Shown here one piece after another: positions 26,893 through 34,974 of a stretch of DNA of 64,000 nt. Made by a program: the position numbers and the translations under genes. The DNA comes from Flagellimonas meridianipacifica (lineage in GTDB: Bacteria > Bacteroidota > Bacteroidia > Flavobacteriales > Flavobacteriaceae): positions 1,178,001 to 1,242,000 of the forward strand of contig NZ_PVYX01000002.1 of the NCBI RefSeq assembly GCF_003001695.1, written 5' to 3'. Numbering within the stretch: the first letter of the stretch is position 1; the number at the start of each line of letters is the position of its first letter. The notes beneath the pieces are model-generated. The model saw only the letters and a list, made by a program, of their open reading frames with translations, made no database searches and was not told the origin of the DNA.

Positions 26893-26905
26893 AGTGTTTC
26901 GTTTT

Positions 26906-28168
26906 TCAATTGAATAAGGCCAATTGTTGACTATATTGTTTCCTAAACTTTCCTTTCGAATTTTGAAGAATCATTCCTTTTATTTGCTCGGCTTCCAAAT
27001 CTCTTTGTTCCCAACTTTTGGAATCACATACCAAAAAATATTGTGCACGATTGAGGGCCACACCCATTTTTTTGAGATGGTCCCAGTTCAATTTTCTAAA
27101 CTGTCTAGCTTTTAAAATCTTCCCCACTGACAACATGCCCAAACCTGGAACGCGAGCCAACATATGTTTATCAGCTTTATTGATATCAACAGGGAAGTGG
27201 TGAAGATTGCGAAGAGCCCATGACAATTTGGGATCAACATCCATATCCAAATTAGGGTAGTCATTATTCAAAATCTCATTGACGGCAAAACCATAAAACC
27301 GTAGCAGCCAATCTGTTTGATACAATCTATTTTCCCGCAACATAGGAACCTGTGAACCGATGGACGGAAGGCGGTCATCTTTGGCCACGGGCACATATCC
27401 CGAATAGTATACCCTCTTCATATGATATTTTTTGTAGTAAAACGTGGCTGAATACATTACATCCTTATCCGTTTCATTGGTAGCACCTACAATCATCTGG
27501 GTACTCTGCCCAGCAGGGGCATATTTGGGCGTACTTTTGATTATTTTTCTTTCATTTTTGTAGCGAAGAAGCTCGTTTTTGACCTTAAGCATTGGTTTAG
27601 TGAAATCCTCATGTTTTTTATCAGGAGCCAATAATTTAAGACCTGAAACCGTAGGTACTTCAATGTTCACCGAAAGCCTATCGGCATAAAGGCCTGCTTG
27701 GTACATAAGTTCATCACTTGCCCCAGGAATGGACTTGAGATGGATATATCCATTGAAATTTTCTTCTTCACGAAGCTTTTTAGCCACGGCTATCAACCTC
27801 TCCATAGTATAATCAGGATTTTTGAATATCCCGGAACTTAAAAACAAACCTTCGATATAATTTCTGCGATAAAAGTTGATGGTCAAATCAACCACTTCTT
27901 GAATCTTGAAAGCCGCTCTCTTCACATCATTGCTTTTACGAGTTACACAATAAGCGCAATCATAGATGCAATAGTTGGTTAAAAGAATCTTGAGAAGCGA
28001 AACACATCTTCCATCCTCGGTGTAGCTATGGCAAATTCCCATTCCGGTAGAATTCCCCAAACCGTTTTTGGAATTTTTCCTAGTACTACCGCTACTGGCA
28101 CATGAAACATCATATTTGGCGGCATCAGCAAGAATATTCAGCTTTTCTCTAATTCTCTCAAAGTTCAT
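26906..28168 (-). CDS. radical SAM putative DNA modification/repair protein (TIGR03916 type)
   Basis: 420 residues. The radical SAM cluster is NYCIYDCAYCVTRKSN with Cys67, Cys71 and Cys74 (CxxxCxxC). Additional N-terminal cysteines lie at about 23, 46 and 55. Further family motifs: YIEGLFLSSGIFKNPDYTME, GYIHLKSIPGA, DRLSVNIEVP and QSTQMIVGA. A helix-hairpin-helix DNA-binding unit (KHMLARVPGLGMLSVGKIL) sits near residues 330-360. It is expected to act on DNA by SAM-derived radical chemistry; the lesion is unknown. ATG at 28166-28168. First gene of the operon, divergent from the S24 regulator. Confidence 0.9.
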   Translation of the reverse strand: MNFERIREKLNILADAAKYDVSCASSGSTRKNSKNGLGNSTGMGICHSYTEDGRCVSLLKILLTNYCIYDCAYCVTRKSNDVKRAAFKIQEVVDLTINFYRRNYIEGLFLSSGIFKNPDYTMERLIAVAKKLREEENFNGYIHLKSIPGASDELMYQAGLYADRLSVNIEVPTVSGLKLLAPDKKHEDFTKPMLKVKNELLRYKNERKIIKSTPKYAPAGQSTQMIVGATNETDKDVMYSATFYYKKYHMKRVYYSGYVPVAKDDRLPSIGSQVPMLRENRLYQTDWLLRFYGFAVNEILNNDYPNLDMDVDPKLSWALRNLHHFPVDINKADKHMLARVPGLGMLSVGKILKARQFRKLNWDHLKKMGVALNRAQYFLVCDSKSWEQRDLEAEQIKGMILQNSKGKFRKQYSQQLALFN

Positions 28169-28186
28169 CGCAACATGTAATTAATC

Positions 28187-28194
28187 CAAAAATA
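28187..28194 (-). promoter_or_regulatory. predicted -7 element of the radical SAM repair operon
   Basis: Minus-strand TATTTTTG (28194-28187) matches TAnnTTTG, about 19 bases before the ATG at 28168. The first palindromic operator starts only two bases upstream of it, so a bound regulator would block it. No good -33 element is seen. Confidence 0.55.
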
Positions 28195-28195
28195 T

Positions 28196-28246
28196 GGAAA
28201 TATTCCTAAAAATGGAAATATTCCAAATAATTTTTGGAAATAATCC
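28196..28246. promoter_or_regulatory. three tandem palindromic operators between repair operon and its regulator
   Basis: GGAAATATTCC occurs at 28196-28206 and again at 28214-28224, both perfect 11-bp palindromes. GGAAATAATCC at 28236-28246 is a one-mismatch third copy. Start-to-start spacings are 18 and 22 bases. The sites cover the space between the two divergent -7 elements. They are the probable binding sites of the adjacent HTH/S24 regulator. Confidence 0.8.
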
Positions 28247-28262
28247 AAATTACCTATCTTTG
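28233..28262 (+). promoter_or_regulatory. predicted promoter of the S24-family regulator
   Basis: TTTG at 28233-28236, an 18-base spacer, then TATCTTTG at 28255-28262: a full Bacteroidota -33/-7 promoter. Operator 3 overlaps the last base of the -33 box and fills the spacer. The predicted start site falls at or within about two bases of the ATG at 28269, so the mRNA may be leaderless. Confidence 0.7.
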
Positions 28263-28268
28263 GATATC

Positions 28269-29030
28269 ATGGAAAATGAAATCACGTTAAAACGATTTAC
28301 AGAGATTCGAAGGGAATTGGGTCATACACAGGCTGAATTTGCCAAATTGCTTGGGATTTCCAACACTACAGCTGATATTGAAAGAGGAAGAACCAAATTA
28401 TCCGGTAGGGTAGTGGCCGAGCTTCTGAAACACTTTAAAATAAATCCGTTATGGCTTTTCGGCGAAAGTGAAGAAAAGTATTTGGAAACCTCACGTACAA
28501 GTGTTATCCCTAAAGTGGTGACCGTCGATACCTCAGATAGAGATAACATGGTTTTGGTGAATGCAAAGGCTGCAGCAGGTTATCCACAGAACATACAGGA
28601 TACAAGTTGGTATCAGCAATTACCAGCTTTTGATTTACCAATTCCAGAATTTAGGAATGCCACGTATCGGGGATTTCAGGTTGAAGGAGATAGCATGCTG
28701 CCCAATTTAAGACCTGGCGAATGGGTGTTGGCAAGGGCTATTGAGCATATTGACCATGTAAGTGCAAACAAAATGTATGTTGTGGTGCTTCAAGATTCGG
28801 TAATGGTGAAGAAAGTTGAAAAACGCCCCAATTCCAACAATATAACTCTGGTTTCACTAAACGAAACTTATCCTCCTTATGATATCAAGCCTTTCCAGAT
28901 TCAGGAAATATGGGAAGTCAGCAGCAAACTAACTTTTAATGTGGATGCAACAACGGAAACCGGATTATTGCGGCAACTACAACAATCCATGGAGGAGTTG
29001 AAACGTCAAGTAGGTCAGGCCAAAGGATAA
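28269..29030 (+). CDS. LexA-like XRE/S24 self-cleaving transcriptional repressor
   Basis: 253 residues. An N-terminal helix-turn-helix (RRELGHTQAEFAKLLGISNT) is followed by a linker and an S24 peptidase domain. The parts for self-cleavage are present: AAAGYP with the Ala103-Gly104 bond, nucleophile Ser142 in VEGDSMLP, and Lys181 in SVMVKKVEK. Such repressors cleave themselves when stimulated by RecA filaments after DNA damage. The frame is open 25 codons further upstream, but that would run through the operators, so ATG 28269 is preferred. Ends next to the stop of the convergent gene. Likely controls itself and the repair operon. Confidence 0.88.
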   Translation: MENEITLKRFTEIRRELGHTQAEFAKLLGISNTTADIERGRTKLSGRVVAELLKHFKINPLWLFGESEEKYLETSRTSVIPKVVTVDTSDRDNMVLVNAKAAAGYPQNIQDTSWYQQLPAFDLPIPEFRNATYRGFQVEGDSMLPNLRPGEWVLARAIEHIDHVSANKMYVVVLQDSVMVKKVEKRPNSNNITLVSLNETYPPYDIKPFQIQEIWEVSSKLTFNVDATTETGLLRQLQQSMEELKRQVGQAKG

Positions 29031-29735
29031 TTAATTATAGCCCTTTACGTCTCCCATACTCAAGTTTACTGGCCCAAGTTTGTGTGATTTTGGTAGATAA
29101 GCCCCGCTTTTTGTGACCAGCCATTCATCCCAAGATGCTTCCAGTCCACCAATGGGTATTATGCTAACCCACATTTTGTAGGCTATGGGAAATCCGTTTT
29201 CGTTTAAAATCCAAAGATAGCTATCACCGGGTGTAGTGCCTCCCGAGCTGTAAGTAACTAAAAGCCCATGATTTCCATCTTCCAGGGTAACAATTGACCG
29301 TTGGGTTCCTTTATCAAAGACCTTGTAAGGAGCAACCAGCCAGAAAGAATCGTTGTTGAAGTTTTTCAAGGCTTTATCAATTAGCTTTTGCTTTTTCTTG
29401 GCTACTTCTGGTGCTCCGTTTCGAAACACCTTGCTGTTTTTGAGATTGTTTAAGTTCAATTCAACCCTCACATCATCATCCCACTTTACGGTAACTAACC
29501 CATTAGATTTGTCCCATTTAAATTGATTTTTCCCACCTTGATACGACCACTCTAAAAAACGAGTGTTTTGGTAGGCCTCATAGTTTAGGGCATTAAGCAT
29601 TTTATAAGCCAAACTGTCTGCTTCGGGACCTGTATCACCTTTGGGTAATTCTTCGCTGGCGAACCATGCCAAAATGACTATCACCAGAATTCCAAATATG
29701 AAAAAAGCACCAAAGAACTTAAGAAACCTCTTCAT
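29031..29735 (-). CDS. hypothetical membrane-anchored protein
   Basis: 233 residues from ATG 29735 (MKRFLKFFGAF); the frame is open upstream but that part overlaps the ATP-grasp gene. One N-terminal membrane helix (FFGAFFIFGILVIVILAWFA) followed by an extracytoplasmic domain with WSYQGGKNQFKWDKSNGLVTV, WKWD-type strands and YLWILNENGFPIAYKMWV. The look is that of a LolA-like or similar beta-sheet fold, but I cannot assign a family. It overlaps the ATP-grasp gene by 17 bases, the last gene of a five-gene run, and ends right against the convergent regulator gene. Confidence 0.65.
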   Translation of the reverse strand: MKRFLKFFGAFFIFGILVIVILAWFASEELPKGDTGPEADSLAYKMLNALNYEAYQNTRFLEWSYQGGKNQFKWDKSNGLVTVKWDDDVRVELNLNNLKNSKVFRNGAPEVAKKKQKLIDKALKNFNNDSFWLVAPYKVFDKGTQRSIVTLEDGNHGLLVTYSSGGTTPGDSYLWILNENGFPIAYKMWVSIIPIGGLEASWDEWLVTKSGAYLPKSHKLGPVNLSMGDVKGYN

Positions 29736-30648
29736 GAGCCATTTTTGATTTAATAATCTTGACCAACAACTCTGCTGCTTCAGGTCTGTTTCTGAACCAT
29801 AGCTCAGGTTCAAAGATTTCCAATTCCGCTAGCGCCCAGTTTCCATCATTGTCCCTAAAAATATCTACCCTAGCGTAGGTAGGCAATTCTGGGCACGCTT
29901 CAACTACCTTTTTGGCAAATTCAATTTCTTCGAAAGATGGTTGATAATCATGAACGCTTCCACCATAGTCATCCTGTACTCTAAAATCACCTGGCTTCGC
30001 AATCTTCAAAACAGCATGGGAATACGCTCCATCAAAAAGCATAAGTGACATTTCTCCCTCGGAAACTATGTTTCTTTGAAATTCCTGAAGCATCATGGCC
30101 TCTTCGGCAATTAGTTTTTGAAATGTGTTTTCAAGCTCATTGGCCTGTTTTACCTCAAACCTATACGTGTGTCTGGCACCTCCCGCGATGCATGGTTTTA
30201 AGATAAACTCGCTACTACTGAATGAAAACTGTTCCTTGGCCCGTCTAATGGCTTCTTCTAAGGTCAGGTTCGATGCTTTTTCTATAAAAAGTGTTCTTGG
30301 AATATTGACACCCTTTGATGAAAGATTTTGGAAATAGTGCTTATCAATATTCCATTGAATCAATGTTGCACTATTGATAAACTGAGTCTTTTCCTTGGTT
30401 TTTTGAAACCAATCAAAAAATTCATCGAAACGATCAAAATAGTCCCAAGTAGCGCGAAAAAGAGCAACTCTGGAGGATTTCCAATCAAATTCTCGGTCAT
30501 CCCAAGCTTTTCTAGTGACGGATAATCCTTCCTTTTGAAACGCTTGGATTATCAACTGATCTTCTAAGATGACGTTGGACACATAGATATTATCGATGTC
30601 CGGATTGAGATAGCGTGAATCTGTAAGGATAACTACATCATACTTCAT
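29719..30648 (-). CDS. ATP-grasp ligase-like protein
   Basis: 309 residues. The ATP-grasp fold is supported by FSSSEFILKPCIAGGARHTYRF (phosphate/lysine loop), AMMLQEFQRNIVSEGEMSLM, and the metal-binding LAELEIFEPELWF near the end. An N-terminal pre-ATP-grasp domain starts KYDVVILTDSRYLNP. Such enzymes join a carboxylate to an amine or thiol through an acyl phosphate; the prokaryotic glutathione synthetase-like group is the closest I can name. It follows gamma-glutamyltransferase by 11 bases, suggesting linked gamma-glutamyl or peptide metabolism. Substrates unknown. ATG at 30646-30648. Confidence 0.78.
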   Translation of the reverse strand: MKYDVVILTDSRYLNPDIDNIYVSNVILEDQLIIQAFQKEGLSVTRKAWDDREFDWKSSRVALFRATWDYFDRFDEFFDWFQKTKEKTQFINSATLIQWNIDKHYFQNLSSKGVNIPRTLFIEKASNLTLEEAIRRAKEQFSFSSSEFILKPCIAGGARHTYRFEVKQANELENTFQKLIAEEAMMLQEFQRNIVSEGEMSLMLFDGAYSHAVLKIAKPGDFRVQDDYGGSVHDYQPSFEEIEFAKKVVEACPELPTYARVDIFRDNDGNWALAELEIFEPELWFRNRPEAAELLVKIIKSKMAHEEVS

Positions 30649-30659
30649 ATGCTTTCCTT

Positions 30660-32345
30660 CTAAAAACCTATTGCGGTATCATCACCCCGTTTGTCTGCCC
30701 CACCTTCCAATTTTCCATTCGAAAGCACCCTAATAGCATCGACCTTACCAATGATTGGGGTTCTTCCTTCCAAAATCTTATAACCTTTTGATTCTAATTG
30801 TGATTTCAAATCCACCGAAAACCCTTCTTCTTCGAAGGTTACCATATCAGGTAGCCATTGGTGATGGAAGCGTGGTGCGTTTACAGCATCCTGCATACTC
30901 AAATTGAATTCATAAACATTCAATATTGTCTGGACCACGGCTGTAATAATCGTGGAGCCTCCAGGGGTTCCGACCACCATGTACAATTTCCCATCTTTTT
31001 CAACAATGGTAGGGGTCATACTGCTCAACATCCGTTTTTCTGGAGCAATACTGTTGGCTTCCGCTCCAATTAAACCGAACATATTAGGTACACCGGGTTT
31101 TGCACTGAAATCGTCCATTTCGTTGTTCAAAAAGAAACCAAGCTCTTCGCTGTAAAGCTTGGAACCATAGCCACCATTAAGGGTAGTGGTAGCGGAGATA
31201 GCATTTCCGTCTGCATCAACAATCGAGTAATGCGTGGTCTCTCTACTCTCTACAATATCCACCATGCCGTGGGATACCGCCGAGGATAAGGTGGCCTTCT
31301 CAAATGAAAAATCGGCCATTCTTTTTGTTAGGTACGAATCGCTTAGAAGCACGTCAAGCGGTATATCAACAAAATCAGGGTCTCCCAAAAAATAGTTTCG
31401 GTCAGCATAGGCTCTCCTAGATGCCTCTGTAAAAAGCTGGACCGTTTTTAAGGAATTGTGCCCATACGAAGACACGTTATAAGGTTCCATCATCTTAAGA
31501 ATCTGATTAATCGTTACTCCGCCACTACTTGGAGGGCTCATTGAAATCACCTTCAAATCCTTATAATTGAATACAATAGGTTGTCTCCATTTGGCTTCGT
31601 ATTTAGCCAAATCTTCTTCTGTTACGAAACCCCCTCTATCTTGAATAAAAGTCGCAAGTTTTTGTGCAACTTCTCCCTTGTAAAATCCGTCTTTTCCATT
31701 TTCCAGGATACTCTCCAGGGTGTTTGCCAATTCTGGATATTTTATGGTATCACCCATCTTAAAACCCAATGCGAATTTGGTACTATCCCCATTCACTTCA
31801 ATAAAACGTTCCTTATAGCTGTCTAGTCGTTTGGCTTGTTTTTCAGTGACTATAACTCCTCTTTTAGCCAACTTGATTACAGGCTGTAGAATATCCTTTA
31901 GAGGTAATGAACCGTACTTCTCATGTACTTCCATAACTCCAGCCACGGTACCTGGCACACCTACGGCCGTTGCTCCAACAGTACTCATTTTGGGTACAAC
32001 GTTACCTAGAGAGTCAAGATACATGTCTTTATGTGCAGATAAGGGAGCTTTTTCCCTGTAATCCAATCCTCCGATTTCACCATTCTCTTTTCGATACACC
32101 ATAAAACCTCCACCTCCTAGATTGCCCGCAAATGGATATGCTACCGCCAATGCCATTTCGGTCGCTACCATAGCATCAAAAGCGTTACCTCCTTTTTGCA
32201 TAATCTCTGAACCAATACGGGAAGCTTCTTCGCGTGCGGATACCACCATGGCCTGTTCGGTGACAAGCCCCGTAGGGGAAGCAGGTTGTTTTTTGCATTG
32301 GTAACATACGGAAAGAATAAAAAGAAGGAGTACGGTTTTTTTCAT
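30660..32345 (-). CDS. ggt: gamma-glutamyltransferase, lipoprotein
   Basis: 561-residue precursor, which normally self-cleaves into large and small subunits. The catalytic Thr is in ETTHYSIVDADGNAISATT at about residue 350-370. GGGFMVYR, PLKDILQPVI, SPPSSGGVTINQIL and AINAPRFHHQW-like C-terminal motifs are present, with GTPGGSTIITAV near the end. A lipoprotein signal (LLFILSVCYQCKK) would anchor it to the outer membrane. It transfers or hydrolyses gamma-glutamyl groups of glutathione-like peptides. Start ATG 32345 overlaps the stop of the upstream acpH-like gene (ATGA). Confidence 0.93.
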   Translation of the reverse strand: MKKTVLLLFILSVCYQCKKQPASPTGLVTEQAMVVSAREEASRIGSEIMQKGGNAFDAMVATEMALAVAYPFAGNLGGGGFMVYRKENGEIGGLDYREKAPLSAHKDMYLDSLGNVVPKMSTVGATAVGVPGTVAGVMEVHEKYGSLPLKDILQPVIKLAKRGVIVTEKQAKRLDSYKERFIEVNGDSTKFALGFKMGDTIKYPELANTLESILENGKDGFYKGEVAQKLATFIQDRGGFVTEEDLAKYEAKWRQPIVFNYKDLKVISMSPPSSGGVTINQILKMMEPYNVSSYGHNSLKTVQLFTEASRRAYADRNYFLGDPDFVDIPLDVLLSDSYLTKRMADFSFEKATLSSAVSHGMVDIVESRETTHYSIVDADGNAISATTTLNGGYGSKLYSEELGFFLNNEMDDFSAKPGVPNMFGLIGAEANSIAPEKRMLSSMTPTIVEKDGKLYMVVGTPGGSTIITAVVQTILNVYEFNLSMQDAVNAPRFHHQWLPDMVTFEEEGFSVDLKSQLESKGYKILEGRTPIIGKVDAIRVLSNGKLEGGADKRGDDTAIGF

Positions 32346-32926
32346 AGGTCATCTAGTTTTAGTCTGGAAAAGGTAATTAATTCTTTAAAAAAATCAGTGA
32401 ATTCTTTTTCGAAGTCCTCATAGTTTTCTTGAAGGTCTACAATTGCAAAATTCATTTTTGAACGATTCTGGGTTCTTCGATTCATACCGTTCAATACTCT
32501 GGAGATTCCATCTAGGTTGGCATAGTTGTACAACCAATTATCCGCTATCATGTAAGGCATCAAACGTTGCGTCGCCAACGGTAGAATATCAAAGTTTTCT
32601 TTAAGCAAATCATAAAAATCAGATACATATTGATCTAGTGGAACCGGAGAATAGGCGGCCCAATTCTTTGCAAGGAAATGATCATAAAAAATATCCACAA
32701 TTACCCTACTATAGTGGCTATAGTTCTTATGAAGACGTTTACTACTCTGTTTTGGGATGGGATGCGAATCCGTAAAGGTGTCTATTTCTCTATGCAACAA
32801 AATCCCTTTTTGAATTTTTTCAGGGAAGTGCTTGTACTTGTTTCCTTTGACATGGTCGGCAAAAAAATTACCCAAGGTTATTTCCGAATCATCAAAAGAG
32901 AGATAAATATGGGCTAGGAAGTTCAT
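32342..32926 (-). CDS. acyl carrier protein phosphodiesterase-like protein
   Basis: 194 residues of the DUF479/AcpH family: MNFLAHIYLSFDDSEITLGN, FFADHVKG, ILLHREIDTFTDSHPI and RVIVDIFYDHFLAKNW are the family signatures, with the His and Asp pattern of an HD-like metal site. AcpH removes phosphopantetheine from holo-ACP. ATG at 32924-32926. 1 base after the NTF2-like gene and overlapping ggt by 4 bases, so translation is coupled. Confidence 0.88.
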   Translation of the reverse strand: MNFLAHIYLSFDDSEITLGNFFADHVKGNKYKHFPEKIQKGILLHREIDTFTDSHPIPKQSSKRLHKNYSHYSRVIVDIFYDHFLAKNWAAYSPVPLDQYVSDFYDLLKENFDILPLATQRLMPYMIADNWLYNYANLDGISRVLNGMNRRTQNRSKMNFAIVDLQENYEDFEKEFTDFFKELITFSRLKLDDL

Positions 32927-32927
32927 A

Positions 32928-33437
32928 TTAGTTGGGTTGGGGAATCGCCCCTACTTCTGCATTTTCAAATTCTTCCTTTGTTGTATTGGTATTTGAGTCT
33001 ACTTTGAATTTCCAACGACCTTGATCGTGTACCAAAACTGTGGATAACTTCCCATATCCTACACGTTCCGGTTGGTTGGGTAGTTTTGAAGATAGCTTGT
33101 AGAAACCATTATCATAGATGATGTTTTCTTCTTTTTGACGGTCAGTAATTTTAAACTCTAGTTTCAGTGTTTGACCCGTTTCTTTAGATCTCGAGAAGAA
33201 TGCCTCAAAATAGGCTTTAATGTTCGTAACACCTTTGACCGAATTGGGATTAGAACCATCATATAAGTTCAACAATACGCCATCTTCTGTATAAACATTT
33301 GATAAAGTAGCAGCATCAAGAGTTGCGTAAGCCAAAGAGAAATCTTCATAAGGTGTATTAGGATTTAATTCCTTTTCCTGGGCATTACCGACAAAAGCAA
33401 ATATCACGAGGCAAACAATACAAAAGCTGAATTTCAT
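32928..33437 (-). CDS. secreted NTF2/SnoaL-like protein
   Basis: 169 residues with a signal (MKFSFCIVCLVIFAFVGNAQ) and a DUF4440/SnoaL-type cone-shaped fold: NVYTEDGVLLNLYDG, VKGVTNIKAYFEAFF, and the final strands STVLVHDQGRWKFKVDSN. No catalytic residues can be named. First gene of the tight five-gene minus run with acpH-like, ggt, ATP-grasp and the membrane-anchored unknown. ATG at 33435-33437. Confidence 0.75.
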   Translation of the reverse strand: MKFSFCIVCLVIFAFVGNAQEKELNPNTPYEDFSLAYATLDAATLSNVYTEDGVLLNLYDGSNPNSVKGVTNIKAYFEAFFSRSKETGQTLKLEFKITDRQKEENIIYDNGFYKLSSKLPNQPERVGYGKLSTVLVHDQGRWKFKVDSNTNTTKEEFENAEVGAIPQPN

Positions 33438-33498
33438 ATTATTTTAATTTTATGAGCTGAATTTACAAAGACAAAACATAGAATCTGCTCCATCCATA

Positions 33499-33506
33499 TA
33501 TATTTG
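33499..33506 (+). promoter_or_regulatory. predicted -7 element of glmM
   Basis: TATATTTG fits TAnnTTTG and lies 14 bases before the glmM ATG. No clear -33 TTTG at the expected distance. Confidence 0.45.
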
Positions 33507-33520
33507 CAAAAAATTCACAT

Positions 33521-34909
33521 ATGACACTTATCAAATCCATATCAGGAATTCGAGGAACTATTGGCGGAAGTACAGGAGATAACCTAACTCCTATAGATGC
33601 GGTCAAGTTTGCGGCGGCTTATGGAACCTGGTTAAAAGAATATTCCAATAAAAAGGATTTAACGGTTGTCATAGGTCGAGATGCACGTCTTTCTGGGGAA
33701 ATGATTCAAAACCTTGTGGTATCCACCATTATTGGATTGGGCATTGATGTGGTCGATTTGGGATTGTCCACGACGCCAACTGTTGAGATTGCCGTGCCTC
33801 TAGAAAAAGCCGATGGTGGTATAATACTTACGGCAAGTCATAATCCAAAACAATGGAACGCCCTTAAGCTATTGAATGAAAAAGGAGAATTTTTGGATGG
33901 AGATCAGGGTAAAAAGATTTTGGAAATTGCCGAAAATGAGGCCTTTGATTTTTCTGAGGTTGACGATTTAGGCACGATTACAACGAATGATTCATACATG
34001 GATATACATGTAGACGAAGTTTTAAAATTGGATTTGGTGGATGCCGATGTTATCAAAAAAGTAGGTTTTAAAGTTGTGGTCGATGGGGTGAACTCAACGG
34101 GAGGGATTGCCATTCCCAAGCTCTTGGAAGCACTTGGTGTTGAAACGGTAAAATTGTATTGCGAACCCACCGGGCATTTCCCTCATAACCCTGAACCTCT
34201 TAAAGAACACCTTCAAGATATTTGTGAATTGGTGGTTAAAGAGCAAGCCGATTTTGGAATTGTTGTAGATCCAGATGTGGACCGTTTGGCATTTATAAGC
34301 AACGATGGTGAAATGTTTGGGGAGGAATATACTTTAGTGGCTTGCGCCGATTACGTACTTGGTAAAACAAAAGGCAATACAGTTTCTAATCTTTCTTCTT
34401 CTCGAGCATTGCGGGATGTGACCGAAAAGCACAGCGGAACCTATGAAGCTGCAGCTGTTGGCGAAGTGAATGTGGTCGCAAAAATGAAAGCCAACAATGC
34501 GGTAATTGGTGGAGAAGGAAATGGAGGGATTATTTATCCAGCCAGTCACTACGGACGGGATGCTTTGGTAGGTACCGCTTTGTTTTTGATGTTAATGGCG
34601 GAAAAAGGAGGTACTGTGGCTGAATTACGTGCTAGCTACCCGAGTTATTTTATGAGCAAGAAGAAAATTCAATTGACTCCGGATTTGGATGTGGATGCCT
34701 TGCTTGTAGCTATGCACGATAAATACCAAGATGAAAAAGTATCCACCATTGATGGCGTCAAGATAGATTTTGCCGAAAACTGGGTACATTTAAGAAAGTC
34801 AAATACAGAGCCCATAATTCGGGTATATACTGAGGCTAAGAGCCAAGAAGAGGCAGACGGATTAGCGGATAAGATTATAAAGGAAATCCAAGAAGTAGCC
34901 GGAATTTAG
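33521..34909 (+). CDS. glmM: phosphoglucosamine mutase
   Basis: 462 residues of the alpha-D-phosphohexomutase superfamily. Catalytic serine loop is TASHNPKQWNA with Ser106. The metal loop is DPDVDR with Asp250, Asp252 and Asp254. The sugar loop is GEGNGG and the phosphate loop is RKSNTEPIIRVYTEA. It converts glucosamine-6-phosphate to glucosamine-1-phosphate for peptidoglycan and lipopolysaccharide precursors. The class assignment (GlmM instead of PMM/PGM) follows the Bacteroidota version. ATG at 33521. Terminated by a strong hairpin. Confidence 0.9.
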   Translation: MTLIKSISGIRGTIGGSTGDNLTPIDAVKFAAAYGTWLKEYSNKKDLTVVIGRDARLSGEMIQNLVVSTIIGLGIDVVDLGLSTTPTVEIAVPLEKADGGIILTASHNPKQWNALKLLNEKGEFLDGDQGKKILEIAENEAFDFSEVDDLGTITTNDSYMDIHVDEVLKLDLVDADVIKKVGFKVVVDGVNSTGGIAIPKLLEALGVETVKLYCEPTGHFPHNPEPLKEHLQDICELVVKEQADFGIVVDPDVDRLAFISNDGEMFGEEYTLVACADYVLGKTKGNTVSNLSSSRALRDVTEKHSGTYEAAAVGEVNVVAKMKANNAVIGGEGNGGIIYPASHYGRDALVGTALFLMLMAEKGGTVAELRASYPSYFMSKKKIQLTPDLDVDALLVAMHDKYQDEKVSTIDGVKIDFAENWVHLRKSNTEPIIRVYTEAKSQEEADGLADKIIKEIQEVAGI

Positions 34910-34927
34910 TAACCTCTGTAAAGGAAA

Positions 34928-34947
34928 GCCTGAGCATAAGCTCAGGC
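34928..34947. terminator. bidirectional hairpin terminator
   Basis: Perfect 8-bp stem GCCTGAGC / GCTCAGGC, loop ATAA, between convergent glmM and the MORN-repeat gene. The minus-strand side is followed by TTTCCTTT. Confidence 0.8.
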
Positions 34948-34974
34948 CTTGAATATATAATGAATGGTAAAAAA

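Noticed and set aside
28194..28268. Upstream extension of the S24 regulator (25 extra codons)
   Set aside because: The extension would be translated across the operators and the -7 box, and adds no family residues.
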